Of a DNA stretch of 64,000 nucleotides, positions 25,767 through 35,492 are shown one piece after another. Made by a program: the position numbers and the translations under genes. The stretch comes from an uncultured Bacilli bacterium (GTDB lineage Bacteria; Bacillota_I; Bacilli_A; RF39; UBA660): the NCBI GenBank assembly GCA_934148845.1, contig CAKPDH010000003.1:124001-188000 (forward strand), read 5' to 3'. The notes beneath the pieces were generated by a model, which saw nothing but the letters and a program-made list of their open reading frames with translations, was not told the DNA's origin and did not search any database. Positions within the stretch are counted from its first letter, which is position 1. Every line of letters starts with the position of its first letter.

Positions 25767-26954
25767 ATGAGAAATGTAGGTACAGTAGTAAGAGGTATTA
25801 GAACGCCTATTATTAAGGAAAATGACGATTTAGAGGAAATAGTAGTTGATTCCTTACTTAGGGCAAAAGAATCTGAAGGGTTTGAATTTAGAGATAAAGA
25901 TGTGGTTGCTATAACCGAGGCTGTAGTTGGTATTAGTGAAGGTAATTATGTTACTGTAGATGATATCGCACGTGATATTTTAAAGAAGTTTCCAAGTAAA
26001 AGAATTGGACTTGTATTTCCAATATTAAGTAGAAATAGATTTTCAATGATACTTAAAGCAATCGCACGTAGTATGGATAGAATAACTATTCAATTAAGCT
26101 TTCCAGCTGATGAAGTTGGTAATGGAATATTAAGTGAAGATGATCTAGATAAAAGTAGATATAGTTTTACAAGTATAATAAATGAAAAAGAATATAGTGA
26201 TACATTTAGTTCATTTGTTCATCCATTTACTGGAATTAATATGGTAGATTTTTATAGAGACATTTGTTCCAGTGAAAATTGTAAAGTTGAATTTATATTT
26301 GCTAATGATCCTAGGACAATTTTAAGCTATTCAAGGGATATATTAGTATGTAACATTCATTCAAGATTTTATACAAAAAGACTATTAGAAGAAGCAGGTA
26401 TAGATAGTATATATTGTTTACATGATATTATGAATAAACCTGTAAATGGAAGCGGTTATAATGAAGAATATGGTTTGCTTGGATCAAATAAATCTACTGA
26501 AGAAAGATTAAAATTATTTCCAAGAACAGGAGATAAACTTGTTTTAGATATTCAAAAAAAATTAAAAGAAGTAACAGGTAAAAATATAGAGGTTATGGTA
26601 TATGGTGATGGTGCATTTAAGGATCCAGTTGGACACATTTGGGAACTTGCTGACCCAGTAGTATCTCCAGCTTATACTAAGGGTTTAGAAGGCGTTCCTA
26701 ATGAGATTAAACTTAAATATGTATCTGATAATAAATATTCTAATTTATATGGAGATGAGCTTAAAGAGGCAATAAAGGAAGAAATTAAAAATAAAGATGC
26801 AAATTTAAAAGGTAAAATGATTACTCAAGGTACAACTCCAAGACATATTACGGATTTAATTGGTTCACTTTGTGATTTAACTAGTGGTAGTGGTGATAAA
26901 GGCACACCAGTTGTATTTGTACAAGGTTATTTTGATAATTTAGCAGATGAATAA
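25767..26954 (+). CDS. CofE-like (F420-0:L-glutamate ligase domain) protein
   Basis: 395 residues from ATG 25767 (RBS GGTGATTTT). N-terminal VGTVVRGIRTPIIKENDDL, then DKDVVAITEAVVGISEGNYV, and a central block VMVYGDGAFKDPVGHIWELA resemble the F420 gamma-glutamyl ligase fold. Proteins of this type are widespread in Firmicutes without coenzyme F420, so the natural substrate is probably another amide-forming reaction. No F420 genes occur nearby. It stands alone between miaA and the convergent spoIVA, with terminators on both sides. Confidence 0.75.
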   Translation: MRNVGTVVRGIRTPIIKENDDLEEIVVDSLLRAKESEGFEFRDKDVVAITEAVVGISEGNYVTVDDIARDILKKFPSKRIGLVFPILSRNRFSMILKAIARSMDRITIQLSFPADEVGNGILSEDDLDKSRYSFTSIINEKEYSDTFSSFVHPFTGINMVDFYRDICSSENCKVEFIFANDPRTILSYSRDILVCNIHSRFYTKRLLEEAGIDSIYCLHDIMNKPVNGSGYNEEYGLLGSNKSTEERLKLFPRTGDKLVLDIQKKLKEVTGKNIEVMVYGDGAFKDPVGHIWELADPVVSPAYTKGLEGVPNEIKLKYVSDNKYSNLYGDELKEAIKEEIKNKDANLKGKMITQGTTPRHITDLIGSLCDLTSGSGDKGTPVVFVQGYFDNLADE

Positions 26955-26977
26955 TTAGCAATACGCTAATTATTTTT
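26952..26977 (+). terminator. Terminator after CofE-like gene
   Basis: TAATTAGC and GCTAATTA pair around AATAC, followed by T residues. Confidence 0.8.
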
Positions 26978-26983
26978 ATATAT

Positions 26984-27005
26984 AAAAAAAGCTACATAGC
27001 TTTTT
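26984..27005 (-). terminator. Terminator of spoIVA (minus strand)
   Basis: AAAAAGCTA and TAGCTTTTT form a tight hairpin; on the minus strand it is followed by a T run just after the spoIVA stop. Confidence 0.75.
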
Positions 27006-27006
27006 C

Positions 27007-28482
27007 CTATATAACGATAGCAAATAAATTTCCAGAGCCTTTATTAACTAATTTAGTTAATGTTTGTTGTAATTTATATCTTGCATTTTCAGGTGTTAAA
27101 GATAATTTTGCTTGTATACCTTCTTTAACTATATTGTCAATACTTCTTCCAAATATTTCACTTTTCCATATTGCATTAGGATCAGTATCTTTATCTTTCA
27201 TTAAGTAATCAATTAATTGTTTACTTTGAAGCTCAGAACCAATAATTGGTTCAAATGTTGATTCTACGTCGACTCTAATCATATGTATTGAAGGCGCAAC
27301 TGCTTTTAGTTTAATACCGTATCTAGAACCTTGTTTAATTATTTCAGGAGTTTCTAATTTCATATCATTAAGCGTTGGACTTGCAACACCATACCCTGTT
27401 GTCCTTACCATTTGAAGAGCAGATTTAATTTGATTATATTCAGTTTTTGCTTCATTATAATCTTGGAAAATTGTAATTAAATCGGCTCTATTTTTAATTT
27501 CTATACCTATAGTATCTTTTAATATTTCATCATATAAATAATCAGGTGCTTCTAGATTTATAGTAACTATTCCAGTTGATGTATCTACATTAGAAATATA
27601 AGCTTTACTTATGTGTTCTGAATTTTCAAAATGACTAGTTATTCCATCAATATCTCTTAGTCTGTCAACTTCAGTAACACTTTCTTTAATTTTTTCAATA
27701 TATTCAGCTTTTAATTTATTAGTTGGATTTAAAACAGCTATCCAATCGGGCATGTTAACTTTAACCTCAGTAACTGGGAATTCATATAATGCTTCCTTTA
27801 ATACACTATATACTTCTTTTTCTTTCATGCTATCTACTGATAGTGGCATAACAGGTACATTATATAAATCTTTAAGTTCGCTTGCAAGTCTTTCTGTTTC
27901 TGGTAAGCTAGGATGTGAAGAGTTAAGTATTACAACAAATGGTTTACCAATTTCTTTTAATTCATCAATAACTCTTTTTTCTGCATCTACATAATTATTT
28001 CTTGGAATTTCTCCAAAAGAACCATCAGTAGTAACAACAATACCAATACTTGAATGTTCTTTAATTACTTTTTCAGTGCCTATTTCAGCGGCCTCTATAA
28101 AAGGTATTTCTTCATCATACCATGGAGTCTTAACCATTCTAGGACCATTTTCGTCTTCATATCCTTTAGCGCCTTCAATAACATATCCAACACAGTCTAC
28201 AAGTCTAACATTACAACTAAAATTATCAATTTTTATGTTTGCTGCATTACTAGGTACAAATTTAGGTTCAGTTGTCATAATCATTTTACCTTGAGCACTT
28301 TGTGGTATTTCATCTAGGCATCTTTTCTTTTCATATTCATCTTCTATGTTAGTGACAACTAAATTCTCAATAAATTTTTTAATAAATGTAGATTTACCAG
28401 TTCTAACCGCACCAACTACTCCTAAATATAAATCTCCACCTGTTCTATCTGAAATACTTTTAATAATATCATATTTTTCCAT
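27007..28482 (-). CDS. spoIVA: Stage IV sporulation protein A, spore coat basement ATPase
   Basis: 491 residues, the size of Bacillus SpoIVA. It polymerises on the forespore outer membrane as the platform for coat assembly. N-terminal GTPase-like ATPase domain with Walker A GAVRTGKST (24-32) and the strongly conserved MTTEPKFVPSNAA and RLVDCVGYVIEGA blocks; the C-terminal domain includes SRYGIKLKAVAPSIHMIRVD and ends in a short hydrophobic LFAIVI tail, which in the family contacts the membrane/SpoVM. RBS is GTAGGTAAT. Its presence is strong evidence of real endospore formation. Confidence 0.97.
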   Translation of the reverse strand: MEKYDIIKSISDRTGGDLYLGVVGAVRTGKSTFIKKFIENLVVTNIEDEYEKKRCLDEIPQSAQGKMIMTTEPKFVPSNAANIKIDNFSCNVRLVDCVGYVIEGAKGYEDENGPRMVKTPWYDEEIPFIEAAEIGTEKVIKEHSSIGIVVTTDGSFGEIPRNNYVDAEKRVIDELKEIGKPFVVILNSSHPSLPETERLASELKDLYNVPVMPLSVDSMKEKEVYSVLKEALYEFPVTEVKVNMPDWIAVLNPTNKLKAEYIEKIKESVTEVDRLRDIDGITSHFENSEHISKAYISNVDTSTGIVTINLEAPDYLYDEILKDTIGIEIKNRADLITIFQDYNEAKTEYNQIKSALQMVRTTGYGVASPTLNDMKLETPEIIKQGSRYGIKLKAVAPSIHMIRVDVESTFEPIIGSELQSKQLIDYLMKDKDTDPNAIWKSEIFGRSIDNIVKEGIQAKLSLTPENARYKLQQTLTKLVNKGSGNLFAIVI

Positions 28483-28601
28483 ATATTACCTACTTTCTAA
28501 TTAAATATATGAAACTATTAAAAAGTTATTCAAAAAAAGAAAAATTTATAGACTTTTATATATTTTTATACTATAATAAAAATCAATTTGGGAGGCTTAA
28601 G

Positions 28602-30899
28602 ATGAAATATAATTTACCTGTATTACTTCTAAATGGAACATTATTGTTTCCAAATAGTGAAATAAAATTAGAATTTTTTGATGAATTAAGTAAAAGTATA
28701 ATAGAAGAGTCTGAATTATTTCATGATGCTAAAATTTTAGTAGTTACAAAGACCTCTTTAGATCAGAATATATCGGTATCAGATTTACCTAAAATAGGCA
28801 CAGTTGCCAAGATAGATAAAAAAATAGAACTTCCAAATGGAAGATTTAGAGTAACACTTAAGGGAATTAAAAGAAATAAAGTTATAGAATATATAAATCC
28901 AAATAAATATATTTTAGAAGCTCTTGTAAAAAATATTGAAAAAGAAAAAATACCAAGTGAAATAGAAGAGGGGTTTATAAGAAAACTTTTATCTGAACTT
29001 GATGGATATATAGAAAAAGTTCCATATATAAGTAATAGTTTACTATCTTTAGTATCTGATACTAAAGATATTGATACTATTACAGATATTATTGTTAGTA
29101 ATATACCTCTTGAGCCTAAGAGAATATTTTGTTATTTAATGGAAGAGAAGGCATCTAAGAGAGTTGAAATGCTACTTGAAGATATATATAGGGAAGAACA
29201 ACTTTATAATATAGAACAAAATATAGATACAAAAGTAAGAAAAGGATTAGATAAAGATCAAAAAGATTTTTATTTAAAAGAAAAGATAAAACTTATTAAA
29301 AATGAATTAGGTGAATCATCTTTTAAAGAAGACGAAATCGCACAATTAAAAGAAAAAGTTGAATTACTAAAAGCAAATGATGATATTAAATTAAAGCTTG
29401 TAAAAGAAATAGATAAATATGAAAATTTATCGAGTGTGTCTCCTGAAGTTGGGTATGTTAGAAGTTATATTAATTATATGTTAGAATTACCTTTTTCAAC
29501 ATATACTAAGGATTTATCTGACCTAAAACAAGTAAGATTAAACTTAGATAAAAATCATTATGGTGTTTCAAATGTAAAAGAGAGAATAATAGAATATTTG
29601 GCTGTAAAAGAAATATCTTTAGATGTTGATACTCCGATAATTTGTTTAGTAGGACCTCCTGGAGTTGGTAAAACTACACTTGCATCATCAATTGCAAGTA
29701 GTATTAATAGAAATTTTGTAAAAATATCTTTAGGTGGTGTTTGTGATGAGGCTTTAATTAAGGGACATGTTAGAACATATTTAGGTGCAACTCCTGGCCT
29801 TATAATAGATGGAATCAAAAGATCTAAAAGTTCAAATCCTGTTTTTCTTATAGATGAAATTGATAAAATGTGTGTAAGTTTTAAAGGAGATCCAGCTAGT
29901 GCATTATTAGAAGTACTTGATCCTAGTCAAAATAAACATTTTAAAGATAATTATATAGAGGAAGAATATGACTTATCTAAAGTATTATTCATAGTAACTG
30001 CAAACGATATTACAAAAATACCTGAAGCTTTAAGAGATAGATTAGAAATTATATCTATACCAGGTTATACGGAACTTGAAAAAATACAAATAGCCCAAAA
30101 TTATTTAATTCCTACTATATGCAGAAGTCATGGTATTGATAATATAAAACTAAAAGATGATAAACTTTTAGATATTATTAGATCTTATACACATGAATCA
30201 GGTGTAAGAGAACTTTATAGAATTATTTCAAAATTAGTAAGAAAAGCTATAAAAGATCAAGTATTAGAAAACAAAAAAATAAGTTTAACTAAAACTACTA
30301 TAGATAAATATTTAGGTAAAAAAATTTATAGTTATGATATAATTAAAAGTGAAGTAGGAATTGTTTACTCTATGGCACATACAGAAAATGGAGGAGATAT
30401 AATTCCTATTGAAACTAATTGTTATGATGGAAATTCTAATTTAATTTTAACAGGATCTATAGGAGATGTAATGCTTGAAAGTGCAAAAATTGCTTTAAGT
30501 TATATTAAGGCAAATTATAAACTTTTTAATATAAATCCTAAAATGTTTAATAATGATATACATATAAATGTTCCAAATATAGCTATAAAAAAAGATGGAC
30601 CTAGTGGTGGACTTTCTATCACAACCGCACTAATAAGTTTACTTTCTAATTTAAAGATAGATAATAGTATTGCTATGACTGGTGAAATAACACTTAGAGG
30701 AAATATACTTAAAGTAGGCGGAATAAAAGAAAAAATAATAGGTGCATATATAAATAATATAAAAACTATTTTTATTCCTTACTCTAATAAAGACGATTTA
30801 GATGATTTATCTACTGAAATTAAATCTAGAATTAATATTATATTAGTTAAAACATATGATGAAGTGTTTAAATATATAAAGGAGAAGAAAAATGTATAA
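28602..30899 (+). CDS. lon: ATP-dependent protease Lon (LonA type)
   Basis: 765 residues from ATG 28602 (RBS GGGAGGC); an open frame extends 93 bases further upstream but lacks an RBS. N-terminal substrate-binding domain, AAA+ module with Walker A GPPGVGKTT (near 351) and VFLIDEIDKM, and C-terminal protease domain with catalytic Ser668 in DGPSGGLS and Lys709 in GGIKEK. Promoter-like TATAAT lies about 40 bases upstream. Its stop overlaps the start of the unknown gene at 30892, so Lon is translated together with a tandem family of unknown proteins. Confidence 0.97.
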   Translation: MKYNLPVLLLNGTLLFPNSEIKLEFFDELSKSIIEESELFHDAKILVVTKTSLDQNISVSDLPKIGTVAKIDKKIELPNGRFRVTLKGIKRNKVIEYINPNKYILEALVKNIEKEKIPSEIEEGFIRKLLSELDGYIEKVPYISNSLLSLVSDTKDIDTITDIIVSNIPLEPKRIFCYLMEEKASKRVEMLLEDIYREEQLYNIEQNIDTKVRKGLDKDQKDFYLKEKIKLIKNELGESSFKEDEIAQLKEKVELLKANDDIKLKLVKEIDKYENLSSVSPEVGYVRSYINYMLELPFSTYTKDLSDLKQVRLNLDKNHYGVSNVKERIIEYLAVKEISLDVDTPIICLVGPPGVGKTTLASSIASSINRNFVKISLGGVCDEALIKGHVRTYLGATPGLIIDGIKRSKSSNPVFLIDEIDKMCVSFKGDPASALLEVLDPSQNKHFKDNYIEEEYDLSKVLFIVTANDITKIPEALRDRLEIISIPGYTELEKIQIAQNYLIPTICRSHGIDNIKLKDDKLLDIIRSYTHESGVRELYRIISKLVRKAIKDQVLENKKISLTKTTIDKYLGKKIYSYDIIKSEVGIVYSMAHTENGGDIIPIETNCYDGNSNLILTGSIGDVMLESAKIALSYIKANYKLFNINPKMFNNDIHINVPNIAIKKDGPSGGLSITTALISLLSNLKIDNSIAMTGEITLRGNILKVGGIKEKIIGAYINNIKTIFIPYSNKDDLDDLSTEIKSRINIILVKTYDEVFKYIKEKKNV

Positions 30900-31509
30900 T
30901 AATATAAAAGAATATGAAATGTATAAAAAGTTTCAATCAATTATGTATTCCGATAATATAGATTACTATTATTTAATTGATATAAATATATTTAAATTTT
31001 TTATTAGTTATATAATTGACGGAGCTAAAAATAATATTTTTAGTAAAGTAGAATTGACTAGAATAAATACAATATTTTTTAATTTAAGTAATATAAAAGA
31101 TAAGAATTATAATCCTAGAAAATTTTTGATGATGGAAGCTAATTATGCTTTAAAAGTTACTAAGGATAGATCTGTTAGATTTTATAGAAAAGAATTGTTT
31201 AAAAGATATAATAACATTAAATATTTGTTAGGTAATTCAGATTATTCTATAATTAATAAATTTCATGATGAAAGAAATTCATATTATTATGATTATAAAA
31301 TAGTAAGTGATATTCAAGTATATAATAATTTCGATTTTATAAAAAAATATCAGGATAACGAGTATTTTAATTCTTCTATAAATACAATAATGAATGAATA
31401 TAGCTGTATTTTAAAGAATAAATCTTTTCTTGATAAAATTACATATATTATGTATGCTAAAAATATAGAAAATATAAAATTCAAAATTAAATCTAGAAAG
31501 TATAAATAA
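30892..31509 (+). CDS. Unknown Tyr/Asn/Lys-rich protein, first of three after lon
   Basis: 205 residues, overlapping the lon stop by 8 bases. All-helical look, no TM or signal, no recognised domain. A segment FYRKELFKRYNNIKYL resembles FYRTQLVNRFVNDKYY in the next protein, and the position of this segment is similar, so it may be a distant member of the same family. The gene ends one base into the start of the next (TAATG). Function unknown; linkage to lon suggests a shared role in proteostasis or simply shared expression. Confidence 0.7.
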   Translation: MYNNIKEYEMYKKFQSIMYSDNIDYYYLIDINIFKFFISYIIDGAKNNIFSKVELTRINTIFFNLSNIKDKNYNPRKFLMMEANYALKVTKDRSVRFYRKELFKRYNNIKYLLGNSDYSIINKFHDERNSYYYDYKIVSDIQVYNNFDFIKKYQDNEYFNSSINTIMNEYSCILKNKSFLDKITYIMYAKNIENIKFKIKSRKYK

Positions 31510-32159
31510 TGAATAGAGAATATTTAGATTTAAAATGTATGTACTCATATATATTTTCAAATGATATATCTTTAGTATTAGATTCGTTAAAAGATATATC
31601 TACACTAAAAATATTTTTAAATGCGGTTAGAAATTTAACTCAAGAAAATAGTCTTAGTAAAGAAAGAAAAGAATATATATTTAAAATATTATATTATTTA
31701 AGAGAAGTAGATGATTTAAATAAAATAGAAAGATCTAATATTATTAATGAAATAATACGTACTATTAATTTACAAATTTTTGATGATTCAGATATATTTT
31801 ACCGTACACAACTAGTTAATAGATTTGTTAATGATAAATATTATAGCTATAAATACGATATATCAGATTCAATTGATGATATAGAATTATCAATTGTATT
31901 TGACTATTATATTTTGAAGACACATTTAGATGCAAATAATTTACTTAATGAATATATAGATTTATTCTTAAATAATCAATATACTTATATTTTATCATTA
32001 AGTTATATTATTGCAGAAGATAAATATATAATAAACGATAAGACGTTTTTAAATAATTGTTTAACTGTACTATTTAAAATTAAAGATAATAGTGACTTTA
32101 TAACTAAAATAAATTGTAATAAATTTATTAAACTTTTAAAAAAAGGAGTGAATAAATGA
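31509..32159 (+). CDS. Unknown protein, paralogue A
   Basis: 216 residues, soluble, predicted helical. It is clearly paralogous to the next gene: IFSNDISLVLDSLKDIS aligns with IFSNNDINDVKKSLLDIS, NIINEIIRTINLQ with EIINEMIKSLNNQ, and FYRTQLVNRF with FYQIEMVKRT. No known motif. It starts inside the stop codon of the upstream gene and overlaps the next by four bases, so all three after lon are one translational unit. Confidence 0.72.
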   Translation: MNREYLDLKCMYSYIFSNDISLVLDSLKDISTLKIFLNAVRNLTQENSLSKERKEYIFKILYYLREVDDLNKIERSNIINEIIRTINLQIFDDSDIFYRTQLVNRFVNDKYYSYKYDISDSIDDIELSIVFDYYILKTHLDANNLLNEYIDLFLNNQYTYILSLSYIIAEDKYIINDKTFLNNCLTVLFKIKDNSDFITKINCNKFIKLLKKGVNK

Positions 32160-32815
32160 ACAATTATCTAAAAGAAAAAATTGCCGTAAATTTAATTTTT
32201 TCAAATAATGATATTAATGATGTAAAAAAATCTTTACTTGATATTTCTGATTTATTGTATTTTAAAAGTATAGTTGAATATTTAGCTTTAAATAAGTATT
32301 TATCTTATGATAGAAAGATTAGAATTTATTCTATTTTATCTGAATTAAGAAATACTTATGATGATTATCGATGCGATAGGCTTGAAATTATTAATGAAAT
32401 GATTAAATCATTAAATAATCAGACTAAAGATAAATCTGATGAGTTTTATCAAATAGAAATGGTTAAAAGAACAAATGATACTAAGTTTTATAATGCTGAT
32501 ATAAAAAATTATATTAGTATTATAGAAATATCTTTATCGTTTGATTATATTGTTTTATATTCACATAATAGTGATCTGTTAGATATGGAAAGTTTTAATC
32601 GCGATTTTTTAGAATATTTTATAAAAGAAAAAGATTTATATTTATATTCATTAAATTTAATATTAAATGAAAATGAAGAAGTTATAACAGAAGACTTTAA
32701 AAAAAGAGCAAATATTATTTTAAGTCATATTAAAAAAAGTGAAACAAGTCTGTTATTAAAATTTAAATATGGTGAATATATTAAAATATTAAAGAAAGCT
32801 AATAAAAAAAATTAG
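32156..32815 (+). CDS. Unknown protein, paralogue B
   Basis: 219 residues, related to the preceding protein over nearly its full length, including LSYDRKIRIYSILSELR against LSKERKEYIFKILYYLR. RBS is AAGGAGTG. No signal peptide, TM or recognised domain. It closes the lon operon, ending at a terminator whose 3' arm is duplicated. Confidence 0.72.
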   Translation: MNNYLKEKIAVNLIFSNNDINDVKKSLLDISDLLYFKSIVEYLALNKYLSYDRKIRIYSILSELRNTYDDYRCDRLEIINEMIKSLNNQTKDKSDEFYQIEMVKRTNDTKFYNADIKNYISIIEISLSFDYIVLYSHNSDLLDMESFNRDFLEYFIKEKDLYLYSLNLILNENEEVITEDFKKRANIILSHIKKSETSLLLKFKYGEYIKILKKANKKN

Positions 32816-32822
32816 CTTTTTT
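32795..32822 (+). terminator. Terminator of the lon operon
   Basis: AAAGCTAAT and ATTAGCTTT pair around an A-rich loop, followed by T residues; the 5' arm overlaps the last codons. Confidence 0.8.
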
Positions 32823-32854
32823 AATACTATAAATTAGCTTTTTTAATACTATAA
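32811..32854. repeat. Perfect 22-bp tandem duplication of terminator 3' arm
   Basis: The 22 bases at 32811-32832 (ATTAGCTTTTTTAATACTAT plus AA) are repeated exactly at 32833-32854. The second copy can also pair with the terminator 5' arm. Confidence 0.95.
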
Positions 32855-32917
32855 ATTTTATTGTATAAAAAAAATAATTAGTGTATAATTAATGTATAAA
32901 GTATTGTAGGTGAGAGT

Positions 32918-34690
32918 GTGTTAGGAAAAATTATTGGTGTTGAAGGAAATACTATATTAGTTAAATCAAAAATTAATATTGAAGAGGCAAATAATATAAT
33001 TAATTTATATGTTAAATTTACAGATGGCGATATTAAAATAATTGGAGAAATAGTTGATATTAAAGATAGTGTTATATATATTAATTTGGTAGGTGAATTT
33101 AAGAACAGTAAATTTATGTGCGGTATATCAAGTAAACCATCTTTTAGATCTACTGTAGATATATTAGAACATGATAAAATAATAGAAATACTAGGAATAC
33201 CTGATTATAATGAGAGGAAAGATTTATATTTAGGAAGAAGTCCTATATATTCTGATGTTAAAATAGGAATAAATATAAATGATTTTTTTAGCAATCATTT
33301 TGCTATATTTGGATCAACAGGAAGTGGTAAATCTTGTAGTGTAGCACGTATTTTTCAAAATCTGTTTGAGAAAAATGATCCTGTACCATATAGGGCTAGT
33401 ATACTTATATTTGATGCTTATGGTGAGTATCACAGCGCTTTTAGTGAACTATCAAATAAAGTTCCTGAAATTACGTTTAAATCGTATACAACTAATACTA
33501 ATGATTCAAACAATTTAAAATTACAATTACCATTTTGGTTACTTACAGTAGATGATATAGCACTTTTACTTGAAGCTGATAAAAGAAGTGAACTTCCTAT
33601 AATAGAAAAAGCATTAAAATTAGTTAATATATTCGCACGAAAAGAAAGTGAAAATGTACTTAAAAGTAAAAATGATATAATAGCTAGGGCTCTTATAGAT
33701 ATATTATCTAGTGGCCATTCACCGGCTCAAATACGTGATCAAATTTTTTCAATATTGAGTCACTATAATACTAAAGACTTAAATTTAGATACGCAAATAT
33801 TTCAGCCAGGATATACAAGGCCACTTAAACAATGTCTTTTAATAGATTCTACTGGGAAAATAAGAGAAATGGAACTTCTTACAACTTTTATAGGTAAATT
33901 TATATGTGATGATTTAGAATTATCACTTCCAGATGGTACATTTAAATATACTTTAAAGGATTTTTATATGGCATTTGAATTTGCTTTAATATCAGAAGGA
34001 ATATTAAATAGTGAAAAAGTATATGATATGTATAATTCATTAAAAGTAAGACTTAGAACTTTATTAAATAGTGAATATGCTAAATATTTTGATATTCCAG
34101 AATACATGAATATAGATTCATTTATAAAAGATATATTAACAATTAATCATAGAAAAGCTCAAATAGTTAATTTTAATATAAATTATGTAGACGATAGATT
34201 TGCAAAAACAATTGTAAAAATATATTCTAGAATATTTTTTGAGTATGCTAAAGGATTAGATAATAGAGCAAGTCTTCCAATACATATAATTTTAGAAGAA
34301 GCTCACCGATATGTTCAAAACGATAATGATATAAATGTAATTGGTTATAATATATTTGAGCGTATTTCTAAAGAAGGAAGAAAGTATGCTGTTATGCTTG
34401 GATTAATTTCTCAAAGACCTTCTGAACTATCTAGTACAGCACTCTCACAATGTAGTAATTTTCTAATTTTTAAAATGATGCATCCAACAGATGTAGAATA
34501 TATTAAGCAAATGGTTCCAAATATAACATCTGAAATAGTAAAAAAATTAAAACTATTACAACCAGGAACTTGTATTGCTTTTGGTAGTGGTTTTAAAGTA
34601 CCATCATTAATTAAATTTAAACTTCCAAATCCAACTCCATCAAGTAGTAGTTGTGATATAAGTAATATTTGGTTTGTTGATAGAAAGTAA
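32918..34690 (+). CDS. herA: HerA-like DNA-translocating ATPase
   Basis: 590 residues from GTG 32918 (RBS GTAGGTGAG). An N-terminal beta-rich HAS-barrel (1-110) is followed by a HerA/FtsK-like RecA core: Walker A GSTGSGKSCS (132-141), Walker B region IHIILEEAHRYV (near 455-466), and the C-terminal GLISQRPSELSSTALSQC block with the sensor Gln and Arg finger. HerA pumps DNA, usually with the NurA nuclease in end resection. No nurA or DUF4007-type partner is adjacent, so either it lies elsewhere or this is a stand-alone version. Confidence 0.87.
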   Translation: MLGKIIGVEGNTILVKSKINIEEANNIINLYVKFTDGDIKIIGEIVDIKDSVIYINLVGEFKNSKFMCGISSKPSFRSTVDILEHDKIIEILGIPDYNERKDLYLGRSPIYSDVKIGININDFFSNHFAIFGSTGSGKSCSVARIFQNLFEKNDPVPYRASILIFDAYGEYHSAFSELSNKVPEITFKSYTTNTNDSNNLKLQLPFWLLTVDDIALLLEADKRSELPIIEKALKLVNIFARKESENVLKSKNDIIARALIDILSSGHSPAQIRDQIFSILSHYNTKDLNLDTQIFQPGYTRPLKQCLLIDSTGKIREMELLTTFIGKFICDDLELSLPDGTFKYTLKDFYMAFEFALISEGILNSEKVYDMYNSLKVRLRTLLNSEYAKYFDIPEYMNIDSFIKDILTINHRKAQIVNFNINYVDDRFAKTIVKIYSRIFFEYAKGLDNRASLPIHIILEEAHRYVQNDNDINVIGYNIFERISKEGRKYAVMLGLISQRPSELSSTALSQCSNFLIFKMMHPTDVEYIKQMVPNITSEIVKKLKLLQPGTCIAFGSGFKVPSLIKFKLPNPTPSSSSCDISNIWFVDRK

Positions 34691-34720
34691 ACTAGTAATT
34701 TCTAATTATTAGTTTTTTTT
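34689..34720 (+). terminator. Terminator after herA
   Basis: AAACTAGTAATT pairs with AATTATTAGTTT (one G-U) and runs into eight T residues. Confidence 0.85.
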
Positions 34721-34766
34721 CATATTATTTTATATTTAACATACAGTTTATTGATAGGAGATGTTT

Positions 34767-35492
34767 ATGAAAAATATAATACCATTTAAGAAAGATGTCA
34801 TTTTTAAAACTAATTTAAACGAAATAACAAGTATTTCTTTAGAACATACTTTAATTGTTAAGGATGATTCTATAAAAGGGGATTTCATAGTAAGTGGTGA
34901 GTATAAAATAAGTGAAAATAGTAAAACAGTAGAGCCTTTTTCACTTAAACTACCATTTGAAATAATGATAGATGAAAAATATGATACTAAAAAAGCAGTT
35001 ATAGATATCGATGATTTCTATTATGAAATAGTTAATAATAATGTTCTTTCTATATCAATTGATGTACTACTAGATAAACTTGAAGAAAAACCTCTTATAG
35101 CAGAAGATTTAAGAGAAGAAAACATAGAAAGAGAAATTCTTGATACAGATTCATATGATGTATTAGAAGATAACAATGATATAAAAACCGAAGAGATAGT
35201 TGATGTTAAGCCTAATGATAGTACTAAAGTAGATAGAAAATGTGATATAGAGGAGGAAGAAATGGAAAATAAAGATATTGTTAATGTAGATAGAACTTCA
35301 ATATTTTCTTCAATATCTAATGATAATGCTTATGTTACTTATAATGTATTTATATTAAGAGATGGTGATACAATTGATTCTATACTTCTTAAATACAATA
35401 TAGATATAGAACAGTTAAAAAAATATAATGATATAGATGACTTAAAAGTAGGAGATAAGCTTATTATTCCAAATGTAAATGAAGGAAATTAA
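34767..35492 (+). CDS. spoVID: SpoVID-like spore coat morphogenetic protein with C-terminal LysM
   Basis: 241 residues. ATG 34767 is preferred over ATG 34761 because the RBS (TAGGAG) abuts the latter. An N-terminal beta-rich domain (about 1-105, with repeated strands such as GEYKISENSKTVEPF) resembles the SpoVID/DUF3794-type coat domain; then a long acidic linker; then a LysM domain (about 196-238, FILRDGDTIDSILLKYNI to VGDKLIIPN). SpoVID drives coat encasement after SpoIVA. The neighbouring ysxE-like gene reproduces the Bacillus spoVID-ysxE order. It is shorter than Bacillus SpoVID (about 575 residues). Confidence 0.82.
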   Translation: MKNIIPFKKDVIFKTNLNEITSISLEHTLIVKDDSIKGDFIVSGEYKISENSKTVEPFSLKLPFEIMIDEKYDTKKAVIDIDDFYYEIVNNNVLSISIDVLLDKLEEKPLIAEDLREENIEREILDTDSYDVLEDNNDIKTEEIVDVKPNDSTKVDRKCDIEEEEMENKDIVNVDRTSIFSSISNDNAYVTYNVFILRDGDTIDSILLKYNIDIEQLKKYNDIDDLKVGDKLIIPNVNEGN

